Shown piece after piece: positions 25,886 through 35,112 of a stretch of DNA of 64,000 bases. The translations under genes and the position numbers were made by a program. The DNA lies in NCBI GenBank assembly GCA_042663485.1, contig JBHTAF010000001.1; one strand, written 5' to 3'. The stretch comes from Natronosalvus sp042663485 (GTDB taxonomy: Archaea; Halobacteriota; Halobacteria; Halobacteriales; Natrialbaceae). The notes below the pieces were generated by a model. It saw nothing but the letters and a program-made list of their open reading frames with translations. It ran no database searches and had not been told where the DNA came from. Positions within the stretch are counted from its first letter, which is position 1; each line of letters begins with the position of its first letter.

Positions 25886-27481
25886 TCAGTCCGGACGTGA
25901 CGCGTCCAGACGCACCTCGATCAGGGTCAGGTCGTCAGAGGGGACCGCTTCCGCGAACGCCAGTTCGATCTCGTCCCACGTCTCGGGGCGACGGGCGTCG
26001 ATCCCGAAGCTCTCGGCAAAGGTGACAAAGTCGGGGTTGGAGAGCGTCGTACCGGTCGACTCCCCCCGATGGTCGACCTGTTGTGCGGAGATGAGTCCGT
26101 AATCGTCGTCGGTGAACACGACGATGGTGAACCCACAGCCGAGACGCGTCGCGGTCTCGATCTCTGCCGCGTTCATCAGGAAGCCGCCGTCGCCAGTCGC
26201 GGCGACCACGTTCGCGTCCACGGCGAGATCGGCCGCGAGCGCGCCCGGTACGGCGATACCCATGCTCGCCAAGCCGTTGGAGATGACGCAGGTATTGGGT
26301 TCGTAGGTCGGGTAATTCTGTGCAATCGCGAGCTTGTGGTTCCCCACGTCCGAGACCAGTACGTCTTCGTCGGCCATCGCCTCGCGAAGCAGGGGGAGTG
26401 CATTCCTGACGGTAACGGGGTCGTCCGCCTCCGGCGCCGCGGAAACGTGCTCGATGATCCGGTCGTGTCGGTCGGCACACCACAGCGAGCAGGCGTTCGC
26501 AGAAAGGTGCTCGCCGATTGCCTCGAGGGACGCGCCGACGTCGGCGACGATCTCCACCTCGGGGTTGTAGTGACGGTACACCTCCGCGGGTTCGTGATCG
26601 ACGTGGACGACAGCCGTCTCGAGGTCGGGGTTCCACGCCGCCGGGTCGTGTTCGGCGATGTCGTACCCGACGGCGACGACGCAGTCGGCCAGTTCGATGG
26701 CACGGGCGGCCTCCTCGTCCGGGCCGGAGTCGAGCGTCAGGAGCGACGCTGGGTCGCGGTCGGAGATCGCTCCCTTCCCCATGTACGTCGCGACGACTGG
26801 AATGTCGAGGCGATCGACGAACGCACGCAGTCGGTCGGATGCACGGGTCCGCACCGCACCGTTACCGGCGAGGAGGATCGGCCGTTCGGCCGCCTCGATC
26901 GTCCGGGCCGCTCGTGCCGCCGATTCGGTATCCGGGTCGGGTCGACGCACCTGATCGTGCTGGGGGATCGGACTGGCGTCGATGGGTTCACCGGCGACGT
27001 CCTCGGGGAACTCGAGGTGGGTCGCCCCCGGCTTCTCGTACTCGGCGAGTTTGAACGCCTTGCGGATAGATTCGGGGACGATCTCCGGGGCAGTCAGCTG
27101 AGCGTTCCACTTGACGATCGGCTCGAAGATGTCGACCACCTCGAGCGCCTGATGGCTCTCCTTGTGGAGCCGTTCCAGGCCGCCCTGGCCAGTGATCGCG
27201 ACGACCGGGCTCTTGTCGAGGTGAGCGTCCGCGACCCCGGTGACGAGGTTGGTCGCACCGGGCCCGAGCGTCGACAGGCAGACGCCCGCCTCGCCGGTCA
27301 ATCGACCGTGTACGTCGGCCATAAACGCCGCGCCCTGTTCGTGGCGGGTCGGGACGAACGTGATCGACGACTCCCGGAGCGAGAACAGGAGGTCCTCGAT
27401 TTCTTCACCGGGAAGGCCGAAGACGTGCTCGACACCCTCTTCCTCGAGGCAGGCGACGAGCAGATTTGATGCAGTAGACAC
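25886..27481 (-). CDS. Acetolactate synthase-like thiamine-diphosphate enzyme
   Basis: A 531-residue ThDP enzyme of the acetolactate synthase/pyruvate oxidase family. The catalytic Glu lies in RHEQGAAFMADVHGR (about residues 47-50), and the ThDP/Mg motif is GDGGFLMNAAEIETATR followed by NHK/DDYG. It is the second gene of an operon with an aldehyde dehydrogenase (6-bp gap). No regulatory small subunit (ilvN) or ketol-acid reductoisomerase is adjacent, so a branched-chain amino-acid role is doubtful. A catabolic acetolactate or decarboxylase-type function feeding or using the aldehyde is an inference. Confidence 0.82.
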   Translation of the reverse strand: MSTASNLLVACLEEEGVEHVFGLPGEEIEDLLFSLRESSITFVPTRHEQGAAFMADVHGRLTGEAGVCLSTLGPGATNLVTGVADAHLDKSPVVAITGQGGLERLHKESHQALEVVDIFEPIVKWNAQLTAPEIVPESIRKAFKLAEYEKPGATHLEFPEDVAGEPIDASPIPQHDQVRRPDPDTESAARAARTIEAAERPILLAGNGAVRTRASDRLRAFVDRLDIPVVATYMGKGAISDRDPASLLTLDSGPDEEAARAIELADCVVAVGYDIAEHDPAAWNPDLETAVVHVDHEPAEVYRHYNPEVEIVADVGASLEAIGEHLSANACSLWCADRHDRIIEHVSAAPEADDPVTVRNALPLLREAMADEDVLVSDVGNHKLAIAQNYPTYEPNTCVISNGLASMGIAVPGALAADLAVDANVVAATGDGGFLMNAAEIETATRLGCGFTIVVFTDDDYGLISAQQVDHRGESTGTTLSNPDFVTFAESFGIDARRPETWDEIELAFAEAVPSDDLTLIEVRLDASRPD

Positions 27482-27487
27482 GGGGAC

Positions 27488-28885
27488 TCACTCCGTGGGA
27501 ACCACATCGTCTTCGTCACCAGGCGACTGGACCCACACGGTCTTTCGATTGACGAACTCGTGGATTCCTTCCTTCCCGAGTTCCCGGCCGTATCCCGACG
27601 CCTTCACGCCGCCGAAGGGCACCCGCGGATCGGATTTGACGAGTTCGTTGACGAACACGCAGCCGGCGTCGATCTCGCGGGCGAGTCCCTCGCCGCGCTC
27701 GAGGTCGGCCGTCCATATCGAGGCGCCGAGTCCGTAGTGGATGTCGTTGGCCATCTCGATCGCGTCGGCCTCGTCCTCAGCGTGGAAGACCGCCGCGACC
27801 GGTCCGAACACCTCCTCGGTCGCTGCGGGACTGTCCGCGGGCGGTTCCGCGAGCACCGTCGGCGGGTAGTACCAGCCCTCACGGTCCATCGGGTCGCCGC
27901 CACAGGCGAGGTCGGCGCCGGCGTCGACGCTCGCTTCGACCTGCTCTTGGAGGTCCTCCACGAGGTCCTCACGGGCCTGCGGGCCAACCTGGGTGTCCGA
28001 GTCCGTCGGGTCACCCACCTCGAGAGCCTCCATCTCCTGGACGAACCGGTCGAGGAAGTCCTCGAAGACGGCGTCGACGACGATGAACCGCTTTGCCGCG
28101 ATACAGGACTGGCCAGAGTTGATCGTCCGCGCGGCGACACCGGTTTCGGCCGCCGCGTCGAGGTCGGCGTCTTCGCACACGACGAACGGATCGCTCCCGC
28201 CGAGTTCGAGGACGTGCTTTTTCAACTCGTTTCCCGCCTGCTCGGCGACGGTCCGCCCCGCGCCCTCGCTCCCCGTGAGCGTCACTGCGTCGAGACGGTC
28301 GTCCCGGATCACGTCCTCCATCTTCTCGGAGTCGACCAGCAGCGTCGAGAAGACGCCCTCCGGGTAGCCCGCCTCCCGGAAGACCTCCTCGATCGCCAGC
28401 GCGCAGCCCGGTACGTTCGAGGCGTGCTTGAGCAGGCCGACGTTGCCCGCCGTGAGGTGGGGCGCGGCGAACCGGAACACCTGCCAGAACGGGAAGTTCC
28501 AGGGCATCACCGCGAGCACAGCTCCGAGCGGTTCGTATGAGACGAACGTCCGCGCGTGGGGTTCGCTCCCGATAACCCGATCCGCGAGGAACTCGCCTGC
28601 CCGTTCGGCGTAGTACTCACAGACCCAGGCGCACTTCTCGACTTCCGCCCGGGACTCCGAGGTCGGTTTCCCCATCTCGCGGGTGATCAACTCGGCGTAC
28701 TCGTCCTCGCGCTCGCGCAGGATCTCGGCCGCGCGCTCGAGCAACTGCTGTCGATCGGTGATGGGCGCCTCCGCCCAACCGTCCATAGCGTCCGCCGACT
28801 CCTCGAGGATGGAATCGACGTCGTCCACAGTGTGATCGTCGTACGTTTCAATCACCTCGCCCGTCGCCGGATTGATACTGTCCAT
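27488..28885 (-). CDS. NAD(P)-dependent aldehyde dehydrogenase (succinate-semialdehyde type)
   Basis: A 465-residue ALDH oxidising an aldehyde to its acid. The catalytic Glu is in LELGGSDPF, the catalytic Cys in NSGQSCIAAKRF, and the cofactor motifs MPWNFPFWQ and TGSEGAGRTV are intact. The closest pattern is the succinate-semialdehyde/glutarate-semialdehyde group, but substrate cannot be fixed. The gene is followed 6 bp later by the acetolactate-synthase-like gene, so the pair forms an operon and probably a short catabolic route. Start at the ATG complementary to 28883-28885. Confidence 0.9.
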   Translation of the reverse strand: MDSINPATGEVIETYDDHTVDDVDSILEESADAMDGWAEAPITDRQQLLERAAEILREREDEYAELITREMGKPTSESRAEVEKCAWVCEYYAERAGEFLADRVIGSEPHARTFVSYEPLGAVLAVMPWNFPFWQVFRFAAPHLTAGNVGLLKHASNVPGCALAIEEVFREAGYPEGVFSTLLVDSEKMEDVIRDDRLDAVTLTGSEGAGRTVAEQAGNELKKHVLELGGSDPFVVCEDADLDAAAETGVAARTINSGQSCIAAKRFIVVDAVFEDFLDRFVQEMEALEVGDPTDSDTQVGPQAREDLVEDLQEQVEASVDAGADLACGGDPMDREGWYYPPTVLAEPPADSPAATEEVFGPVAAVFHAEDEADAIEMANDIHYGLGASIWTADLERGEGLAREIDAGCVFVNELVKSDPRVPFGGVKASGYGRELGKEGIHEFVNRKTVWVQSPGDEDDVVPTE

Positions 28886-28982
28886 TATCGTGACCCTCCT
28901 GCTGCACGGTCAGGCGTTCTAGCAGCGCAGGTACCATAGAGCCCCACCCAGCGAATGTACCGTCGAAAGGACAACCGTCGGT

Positions 28983-29954
28983 TCAGTGATTTCGGCCCCG
29001 CCGATTTACATCCACCACCTCCATCCGTTCATCGTACGTCACCTGCAGTGCTTCGTCCTCTAACGGAATCGAGATGCCGATACGAAGCGGATCCTTCGAG
29101 AGGAGTTCCTCCTCAAAATCGAGGAGGAGCGCGCGCTGTTCGTACGTGGCGAGGTCGAACTCGATGCCGTGCTCGTAATAGAACGCGATCACCGCCGGCT
29201 GTCTCGACGGGTAGAACAACGTCGGCATCCGCCACCGATATTTACACCCCTCGCAGACGTGCGAGACGAGCATCCAGAAGAGCGACCCGCAGCCCTCGCA
29301 GAACTGGTACTCGGTCCAATCGGGGTGATGATCGTCGCAAATATCGACCGCGGTGACGGACATATCGCTCGCACACTCCGGACAGACGCCGTCCATTACG
29401 GACGCTCGACGATGCGTGCCCCAGATCCGGTCGGCTTCGTTGATTTCGTTCGGCGTGCGATCCCGTAACCCCGACGGTGGGAACTCGTTTTTGCTGATGA
29501 CGCCGGGCGGGAAGGTATCGACACACCGGGCGTCGCAGTCGGTACATTCCAGGTATCGCCACCCATCCCGGTAGCTCCACTGGGGTTGTCCACCGCAGTA
29601 CCAACACGAGATATCCACCGCCACGGGTTCGATCTCCGGATCGTCGATCGCGGTGCCGGAAAGGAGCATTCTGACGATCCGCTTTCCCGAATCTCTGAGT
29701 TCGTATCCATCTTCGGTTCGCCGGACGAAGTAACCCGTGAGCTTGTTCAGGTGGTAGTTGAGACGGCCGGGATCCTCGACGCCGATGCGTTGGCGAAGTT
29801 CGGCGAACCGCAATGGCGTCTCGTCTGTAGGATCGTGTGCGTCCCAGAGGACCTGTAATACTGCCAGTCTGGTCTCGTCCGAGAGGAGGTGGAACGCCTC
29901 ATCTCCGGTGGATTGAGCTGACCCCGCTGTTTCGCTCGGAATTGAGGAGTCCAT
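28983..29954 (-). CDS. Winged-helix transcription regulator with zinc-ribbon C-terminal domain
   Basis: A 323-residue protein beginning MDSSIPSETAG. Residues 15-100 form an ArsR-like winged helix (FHLLSDETRLAVLQVLWD ... LRQRIGVEDPGRLNYHLNKL). The C-terminal two thirds has CWYCGG...CTDCDARC and CPECAS...CEGCGSLF...CEGCKYRW zinc-binding knuckles, the DUF7351-type arrangement found in haloarchaea. Probably a transcription factor with a ligand- or metal-sensing zinc domain. It lies next to, and in the same direction as, the ALDH operon, so it may regulate it. A longer frame to 30068 lacks homology. Confidence 0.8.
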   Translation of the reverse strand: MDSSIPSETAGSAQSTGDEAFHLLSDETRLAVLQVLWDAHDPTDETPLRFAELRQRIGVEDPGRLNYHLNKLTGYFVRRTEDGYELRDSGKRIVRMLLSGTAIDDPEIEPVAVDISCWYCGGQPQWSYRDGWRYLECTDCDARCVDTFPPGVISKNEFPPSGLRDRTPNEINEADRIWGTHRRASVMDGVCPECASDMSVTAVDICDDHHPDWTEYQFCEGCGSLFWMLVSHVCEGCKYRWRMPTLFYPSRQPAVIAFYYEHGIEFDLATYEQRALLLDFEEELLSKDPLRIGISIPLEDEALQVTYDERMEVVDVNRRGRNH

Positions 29955-30190
29955 ACAGAAACCACGCGAACGACGGTAAAGACGTTTCCTCACGTTAGCA
30001 CATAACACCGTCTCGGGGGTCGTCGAAGGGCGTCGAGAGTTTCCGAGGGGATCGTACCCGTGCTGCATCGAGTTCGGAGCAAAACATCGTTTTATTTATA
30101 GAATCGACGTTCGGTCGGTATTCCAATAGAAATATCGTTCTAATTACAGTTATTCCGATCGCAGTCGATGGTGTATCTGGGGGTACAGAA

Positions 30191-30364
30191 ATGGCGCAAG
30201 CCCACAGGCTGGATTGTGAATCGGCAGCAGCCGATTGCCGGTTCATTATTCAATCGGAAAACGAGAAAGAAGCGATCGAATTGGCGAAAGCTCACATGCG
30301 CGACGTCCACGGGAAGGGCTACACGGATGAGGAGCTCCGAAGTAATCACCTGAAAATCGTGTAG
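30191..30364 (+). CDS. DUF1059 small protein
   Basis: A 57-residue protein starting MAQAHRLDCESAADCRFI and ending LRSNHLKIV. The two Cys in the first third, the ENEKEAIELAKAHMRDVHG helix and the terminal strand are typical of DUF1059, a small predicted metal-binding protein. It precedes the methyltransferase gene by 14 bp and probably shares its transcript. Function unknown; DUF1059 members often neighbour redox or stress enzymes. Confidence 0.82.
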   Translation: MAQAHRLDCESAAADCRFIIQSENEKEAIELAKAHMRDVHGKGYTDEELRSNHLKIV

Positions 30365-30378
30365 TGACGGATGAGACA

Positions 30379-31461
30379 ATGACAACGGAAACCCAAGCGG
30401 AAGCGGACCAAATCAACGAACAGCAACTGAACGAACTCGTGGAGACGTCGCTCGTCGATCTCGGCGCGACAGTCCACGCCGCGCTGGCCATTATCGGCGA
30501 CGAACTCGGCCTCTATACGGTACTGGACGACCGTGGGCCGCTCACGTCCGCCGAGGTGGCAGCGGAGACGGATACGGCAGAACGCTACGTCCGCGAATGG
30601 CTACGCTCGCAAGCCGCCGGGGGGTACGTGACCTACGATCCCGAGACGGACCGCTATAGTCTCTCCCCCGAGCAGGCGTACGTGTTGGCCAACAGGGAGA
30701 GCCCGGTGTTCATGCCCGGCGCGTTCCAGTTAGTCGCCTCAGCGGCCAAGATCGAACCCGACCTCCGCGAGGCGTTTCAAACGGGCGAGGGCATCGGGTG
30801 GCACAAACACGACGACGACGTATTTCACGGCACCGAACGCTTCTTCGGCCCGTCCTACGGCGCCTACCTGCTCGACTGGATCGAGGCGCTCGACGGGGTA
30901 GATGCCGCGCTAAAAGCGGGCGGGCGGATCGCCGACGTGGGTTGTGGCCACGGCGCACCGACGATCCGCATGGCCGAAGCGTATCCCGACTCGACGGTCG
31001 TCGGCATCGACTACCACGAAGCCTCGATAGCGGTCGCACGCGAGCGGGCGGAAGCCGCGGGCGTCGCCGATCGCGTCGGTTTCGAGGTGGCGACCGCGCG
31101 AGAGTACAACGGAACGGACTACGACCTCGTAACGATGTTCAACTGCTTCCACGACATGGGCGATCCCGTCGGCGTGGCGGCCCACGTCCGGGAGACGCTC
31201 ACCGACGACGGTGCGTGGATGATCGTCGAGCCCTACGCCGAGGACCGCGTCGAAGATAACCTCACGCCGTTCGGCCGCCTCGCGTACGCGATCTCGACGG
31301 TGGCCTGTACGCCGAACTCGCTCAGTCAGGACGTCGGCTACGGTCTCGGCGCCCAGGCGGGTGAGGAGCAGACTCGCGACGTCGTCACCGAGGGTGGATT
31401 AACGCGCTTTCGCCGCGCGGCGGAGACGCCGACCAGTCTGGTCTTCGAAGCGAAGCCCTAG
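30379..31461 (+). CDS. Class I SAM-dependent methyltransferase with winged-helix dimerisation domain
   Basis: About 360 residues. The N-terminal winged helix (ALAIIGDELGLYTVLDD...AERYVREWLRSQAAGG) is the dimerisation/DNA-like domain of small-molecule O- or C-methyltransferases. The Rossmann core has motif I IADVGCGHGAPTIRMAEAYP, the acidic residue VVGIDYHE and post-motif MFNCFHDMGDP. ATG 30379 is preferred because an SD-like GGATGAG sits just before it; GTG 30364, overlapping the upstream stop, is an alternative. Substrate unknown. The pairing with DUF1059 suggests a stress- or metabolite-modification cassette. Confidence 0.85.
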   Translation: MTTETQAEADQINEQQLNELVETSLVDLGATVHAALAIIGDELGLYTVLDDRGPLTSAEVAAETDTAERYVREWLRSQAAGGYVTYDPETDRYSLSPEQAYVLANRESPVFMPGAFQLVASAAKIEPDLREAFQTGEGIGWHKHDDDVFHGTERFFGPSYGAYLLDWIEALDGVDAALKAGGRIADVGCGHGAPTIRMAEAYPDSTVVGIDYHEASIAVARERAEAAGVADRVGFEVATAREYNGTDYDLVTMFNCFHDMGDPVGVAAHVRETLTDDGAWMIVEPYAEDRVEDNLTPFGRLAYAISTVACTPNSLSQDVGYGLGAQAGEEQTRDVVTEGGLTRFRRAAETPTSLVFEAKP

Positions 31462-31492
31462 GATTGCCGAAAAGTGAGCCTACGCGTACGAC

Positions 31493-32740
31493 TCAGACCG
31501 GCTCGGCGAACGCGTACACCGTGTTCGCGCTCGTCACCTCGAGGTCGACGAACTGCCCGGGTTCGAGGCCGTGCTCGTTGGCGTTGCGGACGATGAGCTG
31601 TCGGTACGCGGAATCGCGACACTTCACCGAGTCGCCCGTCCCCTCCTCGACGACCAGGACGTCCTCGCGAGTGTCGCCGACCATCTCCTCGTAGGCGGCG
31701 CCGACGATCTCGAGTTTGAGTTCGGACATCGCCTTCGAGCGTTCCTTCTTGATCGTGCCGCCGAGGCCCTTCATGTCGGCGGCGTCGGTGCCGGGTCGCT
31801 TCGAGAACCGGGTGACGTTGATCTTCTCGGGCCGAGTCTCCCGCAGGAGGGCCATCGACTGCTCGTGATCGTGGTCGGTCTCGGTCGGGAAGCCGACGAT
31901 GAAGTCCGTCGAGAGCGTCCAGTAGCCGAGCGCCTCCTCGAACGTCTCGACGACCTCGAGGTACTCGCTGACCTGGTGTTGGCGGCGCATGTCCCCGAGG
32001 ACGTCGTCGCTGCCCGACTGCACGGGCGCGTGCAGGAAGTCGTAGAGTTCGTCGTTCGCCGCGAAGACGTCGGCGAGTTCCTCGCGAATGCCGTGGACGC
32101 CTTTCGGATTGGCCATCCCGACGCGCACGCGAAAGTCTCCGTCGATGGCGCAGATTCGCTCGAGGAGTTCGTGCAGTTTGCGTTCGCCGGTGTCCCAGCC
32201 GTAGACGCCGGTGTCCTGGCCGGTGATCCGGATCTCTTTCGCCCCCGCGTGGACGAGCGCGCGCGCCTTCTCGACGTTCTCCTCGATCGGTGGCGACTCG
32301 ATTTTGCCCGTCGCCTGCTTCGTGATGCAGTACGAGCAGTCGGACATACAGCCGCGCGCGATGGGGAGGATGCCGATAACGCCGTCGAGGATCGGCTCGG
32401 CGTCGGGCGTCGTCGTCGGGCACTCGCCGTTGGTGACCGCGGTCGGAACCTCGTCCCAGTGGAGGACCTGGGCGTCGAGGCCGGCGAACTCCTCGCCCTG
32501 GGCGAGGGCCATACAGCCGGTGACGAACAGGTCGGCGGTCTCCTCGCTCAGTTCCGTGGCTCGCTCGAGCATGTTTCGCTCGGTCTTCTCGACGACGGTA
32601 CAGGTGTTGAGGATGGCGACGTCGGCCGTCTCGGGGCCGTCGACGCGATAGTGGCCCGCATCACGGAGACGCCGCTCGATCTCGCGGCTCTCGCCGCGAT
32701 TGGACGTACAGCCGTAGGTCTCGATGTGATAGCGGGCCAC
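31493..32740 (-). CDS. tRNA t6A37 methylthiotransferase (MtaB/CDKAL1 family)
   Basis: A 415-residue radical-SAM enzyme that converts t6A37 to ms2t6A in ANN-decoding tRNAs. The N-terminal methylthiotransferase domain has three Cys (YGCTSNRGE, NTCTVVEKTE, VTGCMALAQ) for one 4Fe-4S cluster. The radical-SAM CxxxCxxC is GCMSDCSYCITK, and a C-terminal TRAM domain ends in VDLEVTSANTVYAFAEPV. The start is GTG complementary to 32738-32740, giving the family N-terminus ARYHIETYGC. It is divergent from the surface protein gene at 32880. Archaeal orthologues are usually called e-MtaB. Confidence 0.93.
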   Translation of the reverse strand: MARYHIETYGCTSNRGESREIERRLRDAGHYRVDGPETADVAILNTCTVVEKTERNMLERATELSEETADLFVTGCMALAQGEEFAGLDAQVLHWDEVPTAVTNGECPTTTPDAEPILDGVIGILPIARGCMSDCSYCITKQATGKIESPPIEENVEKARALVHAGAKEIRITGQDTGVYGWDTGERKLHELLERICAIDGDFRVRVGMANPKGVHGIREELADVFAANDELYDFLHAPVQSGSDDVLGDMRRQHQVSEYLEVVETFEEALGYWTLSTDFIVGFPTETDHDHEQSMALLRETRPEKINVTRFSKRPGTDAADMKGLGGTIKKERSKAMSELKLEIVGAAYEEMVGDTREDVLVVEEGTGDSVKCRDSAYRQLIVRNANEHGLEPGQFVDLEVTSANTVYAFAEPV

Positions 32741-32812
32741 GGGTGGTACTCGCGAATGGGGCGTCAGCGGCCAAAAGCCCGACGAATCATCGTCGGTCTT
32801 CGCTGGCAAATA

Positions 32813-32829
32813 TTGTTATCTGCTAACAA
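32813..32829. promoter_or_regulatory. Inverted repeat in divergent promoter region
   Basis: TTGTTA-TCTGC-TAACAA is a perfect 6-bp-arm palindrome in the 139-bp space between the methylthiotransferase and the surface protein, upstream of a TATA-like stretch (about 32841-32850). It could be an operator for either gene. Confidence 0.4.
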
Positions 32830-32879
32830 GCAGACACAGAAACTATTATGCGTATGAAGTGTCCACCTTACCAGTAGGT

Positions 32880-34817
32880 ATGATGCGCAAGAAACAAATT
32901 GGTGCACTGGTGCTGTCGCTCTTTCTCGTCGCGAGTCTGGGAGCGACGGCGATCGCGGCGACGCAGACCTCGGGTGCGTCGACGCAAGAAGAATTCGACG
33001 CAAACCCCGACGAAGCAGACGAGGTTTACGTCTCCGAGAACGGCGACGCCGTGCTCGTCTACGAGGAGGCCTCCGACGATCCCGACGCGGAGGCCGTCTC
33101 CGGCACGTTCGGTATCGAGACCCAGACGGGACTCATGCACGCCCTCTACGGCGCCGACTTCACCGAGATGGACGAGAACGTCAGCGAGGAACTCGGCGTG
33201 GTCGGGGACGCCTCGTTCGGGATGTCCCCCGAGTCGGTCACGAGTGCGGCCGACCTCACGTTCCGAGACGTCGACGCCTATGAGGAGTTCAGTGCCGACG
33301 TCAACCTCGAGCAGTCCCGAACGACCTACTCGGCGAACGCCAACCTCGCGATGGTGATCAACGAGAGTAACTACGTCGAAACGGAGGAATCGGTCGACAT
33401 CTCCGCACAGACCAGAACCACCGCGACGACGTTCGAGTCCTCGGGGACGATGACCGTCGACAGTGGGACCCCCGCTGGAGAGGGTGACTTCACCATCGAC
33501 ATGGCGCTTACCCAGAGCGACGACCAGTACGACCTCTCAGTGAGCGAAACGCGAGCGCTCAGCGACTACGAGCAGGACAACTGGGCCACCGAGGAGGACG
33601 CACGCGCCGCCCTCGACCGCCAGTTCCAGTCCGTCGCGATGAACTTCGGCGGGCAGTACGACCTCACGCTCGAGTCTTACAGCTACGACGACAGCGGCGA
33701 GTCGGCGACGGTCGACCTCGAGTATTCGGTTACTTTCACCGGCATCAGCGACCAGGTTGCCGACATGATCGCGATGGAACTCCAGAACGATCCCGAACTC
33801 GACCTCGACGAAACCGAGGCACGAGCGATCGCCGACCGCCTCGCCGAGTTGCACATCGAAGAAATCCAGTTCTCCGCCGAGGAGGACGGCTCGACGGTCG
33901 TCATCGACTGGAATACCGAGATCCACAACTACGACCAGGTCGTCCTGGGTGTCATCGAAATCGCCGAGTCCCTCGACGACGTCGACGACGAGCTCGCCGA
34001 CCAGTTCGACGAGGCCCGGCAGATGATCGAGGCTCAGAAGGAAGCGGACCTCGTACAGACGACCGAGTACGACCTCTTCGTGAGCGAGGCGCCTAACGAG
34101 ACGACTCTGGAGTTCAGTTCCTCGGCTGACGCCGAGAACTGGGGCGACTACGTCGACGAACTCGAGGAACGCGATGTCGAGCAGTTCATCGCGGAGACCT
34201 CGCTTTCCTTCGAGGCCGAGACGGTCGACGGCGACATCAACATCGTCTACGACTACGCTGCCAAAGACGACGCTCTGCTCGAGCGCATCCTCGACGAGTA
34301 CGAGCAAATGGCAGAACAGGATCCGATGATCGGCGAGGAAGTCACCGCCGCCATCGAGAACTTCCGCGCTGCCGAGTTCGAGACGGCGAAGGCGACGATG
34401 TCGATCACCGAGGAGGAAGCCGAGTTCGAGACGGCCGCGGCGTTCGGCAACATGACCGAACTCGAGGGCGTCCCCTTCGAGACCGAAGACGGCCTCACGG
34501 TCACGGCGGTCCACGGCGAGACCGAGAACGCGACGACGACGATGTACGTCACCGTCGAGGGATTCGTCGGCGAGGACGCCGACGAGGCCGAAGTTCGCGA
34601 ACAGCGCCAGGTCGGCGAGGACACCGACGTCCACCTGCCCGGCGAGTGGGACCGCGAGTTCCCCTCGATCGACGAAGACCAGGTCCGCTCGTTCCTCGAG
34701 GAGGGTGAGGACGACGACTCGCTGCTCCCAATTTCGACGACCGCCGCTGCCGCAGCAGGCGTTGCCGGCGTCGCTGTCGTCGGTGGGCTGTTCGTGGCCT
34801 ACCGGCGGTTCTACTGA
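32880..34817 (+). CDS. Large secreted surface protein with C-terminal membrane anchor
   Basis: A 645-residue very acidic protein. It begins MMRKKQIGALVLSLFLVASL with a Sec-type signal peptide (ending near ATAIAA) and ends with one transmembrane helix, AAAAAGVAGVAVVGGLFVAY, then a short RRFY basic tail, so it should be anchored with its body outside. The body is rich in beta-type repeats and Asp/Glu and has several N-x-S/T sites. There is a central helical region (QFDEARQMIEAQKEADL). I do not recognise a domain. It has AT-rich promoter sequence and a divergent palindrome upstream. Secreted adhesin or S-layer-associated role is a guess. Confidence 0.68.
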   Translation: MMRKKQIGALVLSLFLVASLGATAIAATQTSGASTQEEFDANPDEADEVYVSENGDAVLVYEEASDDPDAEAVSGTFGIETQTGLMHALYGADFTEMDENVSEELGVVGDASFGMSPESVTSAADLTFRDVDAYEEFSADVNLEQSRTTYSANANLAMVINESNYVETEESVDISAQTRTTATTFESSGTMTVDSGTPAGEGDFTIDMALTQSDDQYDLSVSETRALSDYEQDNWATEEDARAALDRQFQSVAMNFGGQYDLTLESYSYDDSGESATVDLEYSVTFTGISDQVADMIAMELQNDPELDLDETEARAIADRLAELHIEEIQFSAEEDGSTVVIDWNTEIHNYDQVVLGVIEIAESLDDVDDELADQFDEARQMIEAQKEADLVQTTEYDLFVSEAPNETTLEFSSSADAENWGDYVDELEERDVEQFIAETSLSFEAETVDGDINIVYDYAAKDDALLERILDEYEQMAEQDPMIGEEVTAAIENFRAAEFETAKATMSITEEEAEFETAAAFGNMTELEGVPFETEDGLTVTAVHGETENATTTMYVTVEGFVGEDADEAEVREQRQVGEDTDVHLPGEWDREFPSIDEDQVRSFLEEGEDDDSLLPISTTAAAAAGVAGVAVVGGLFVAYRRFY

Positions 34818-35112
34818 ACAGGGAGTCGATTTTCGTTTTTGCTGGTGGTTCAACGTTCACGTCCGCCTCGCGCCTCTCGAACAGGAGCGAGCGGTACCGA
34901 CTAGACGCGGCAGGAACGAGTCCCCGTCTTCGACGATGACGACGTTTCCGAGTGGACTGACGTCTCGGCTGCGCAGTTCCCCGTCGAACAAGCTAGTCGC
35001 CTGCCACACGTCGGTTAACGGGCTAACAAGCTCTCCCACCAGGTACTGTCGGCACAAGGCCCGAGTCCAATCACAAAGAGTAACATCTGACCGAACCGAG
35101 CGGACTCGAGGG
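34818..35112. other. 295-bp convergent intergenic
   Basis: Between the surface protein and aIF2-beta, both ending here. I see no gene, tRNA or clear terminator stem. Confidence 0.4.
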
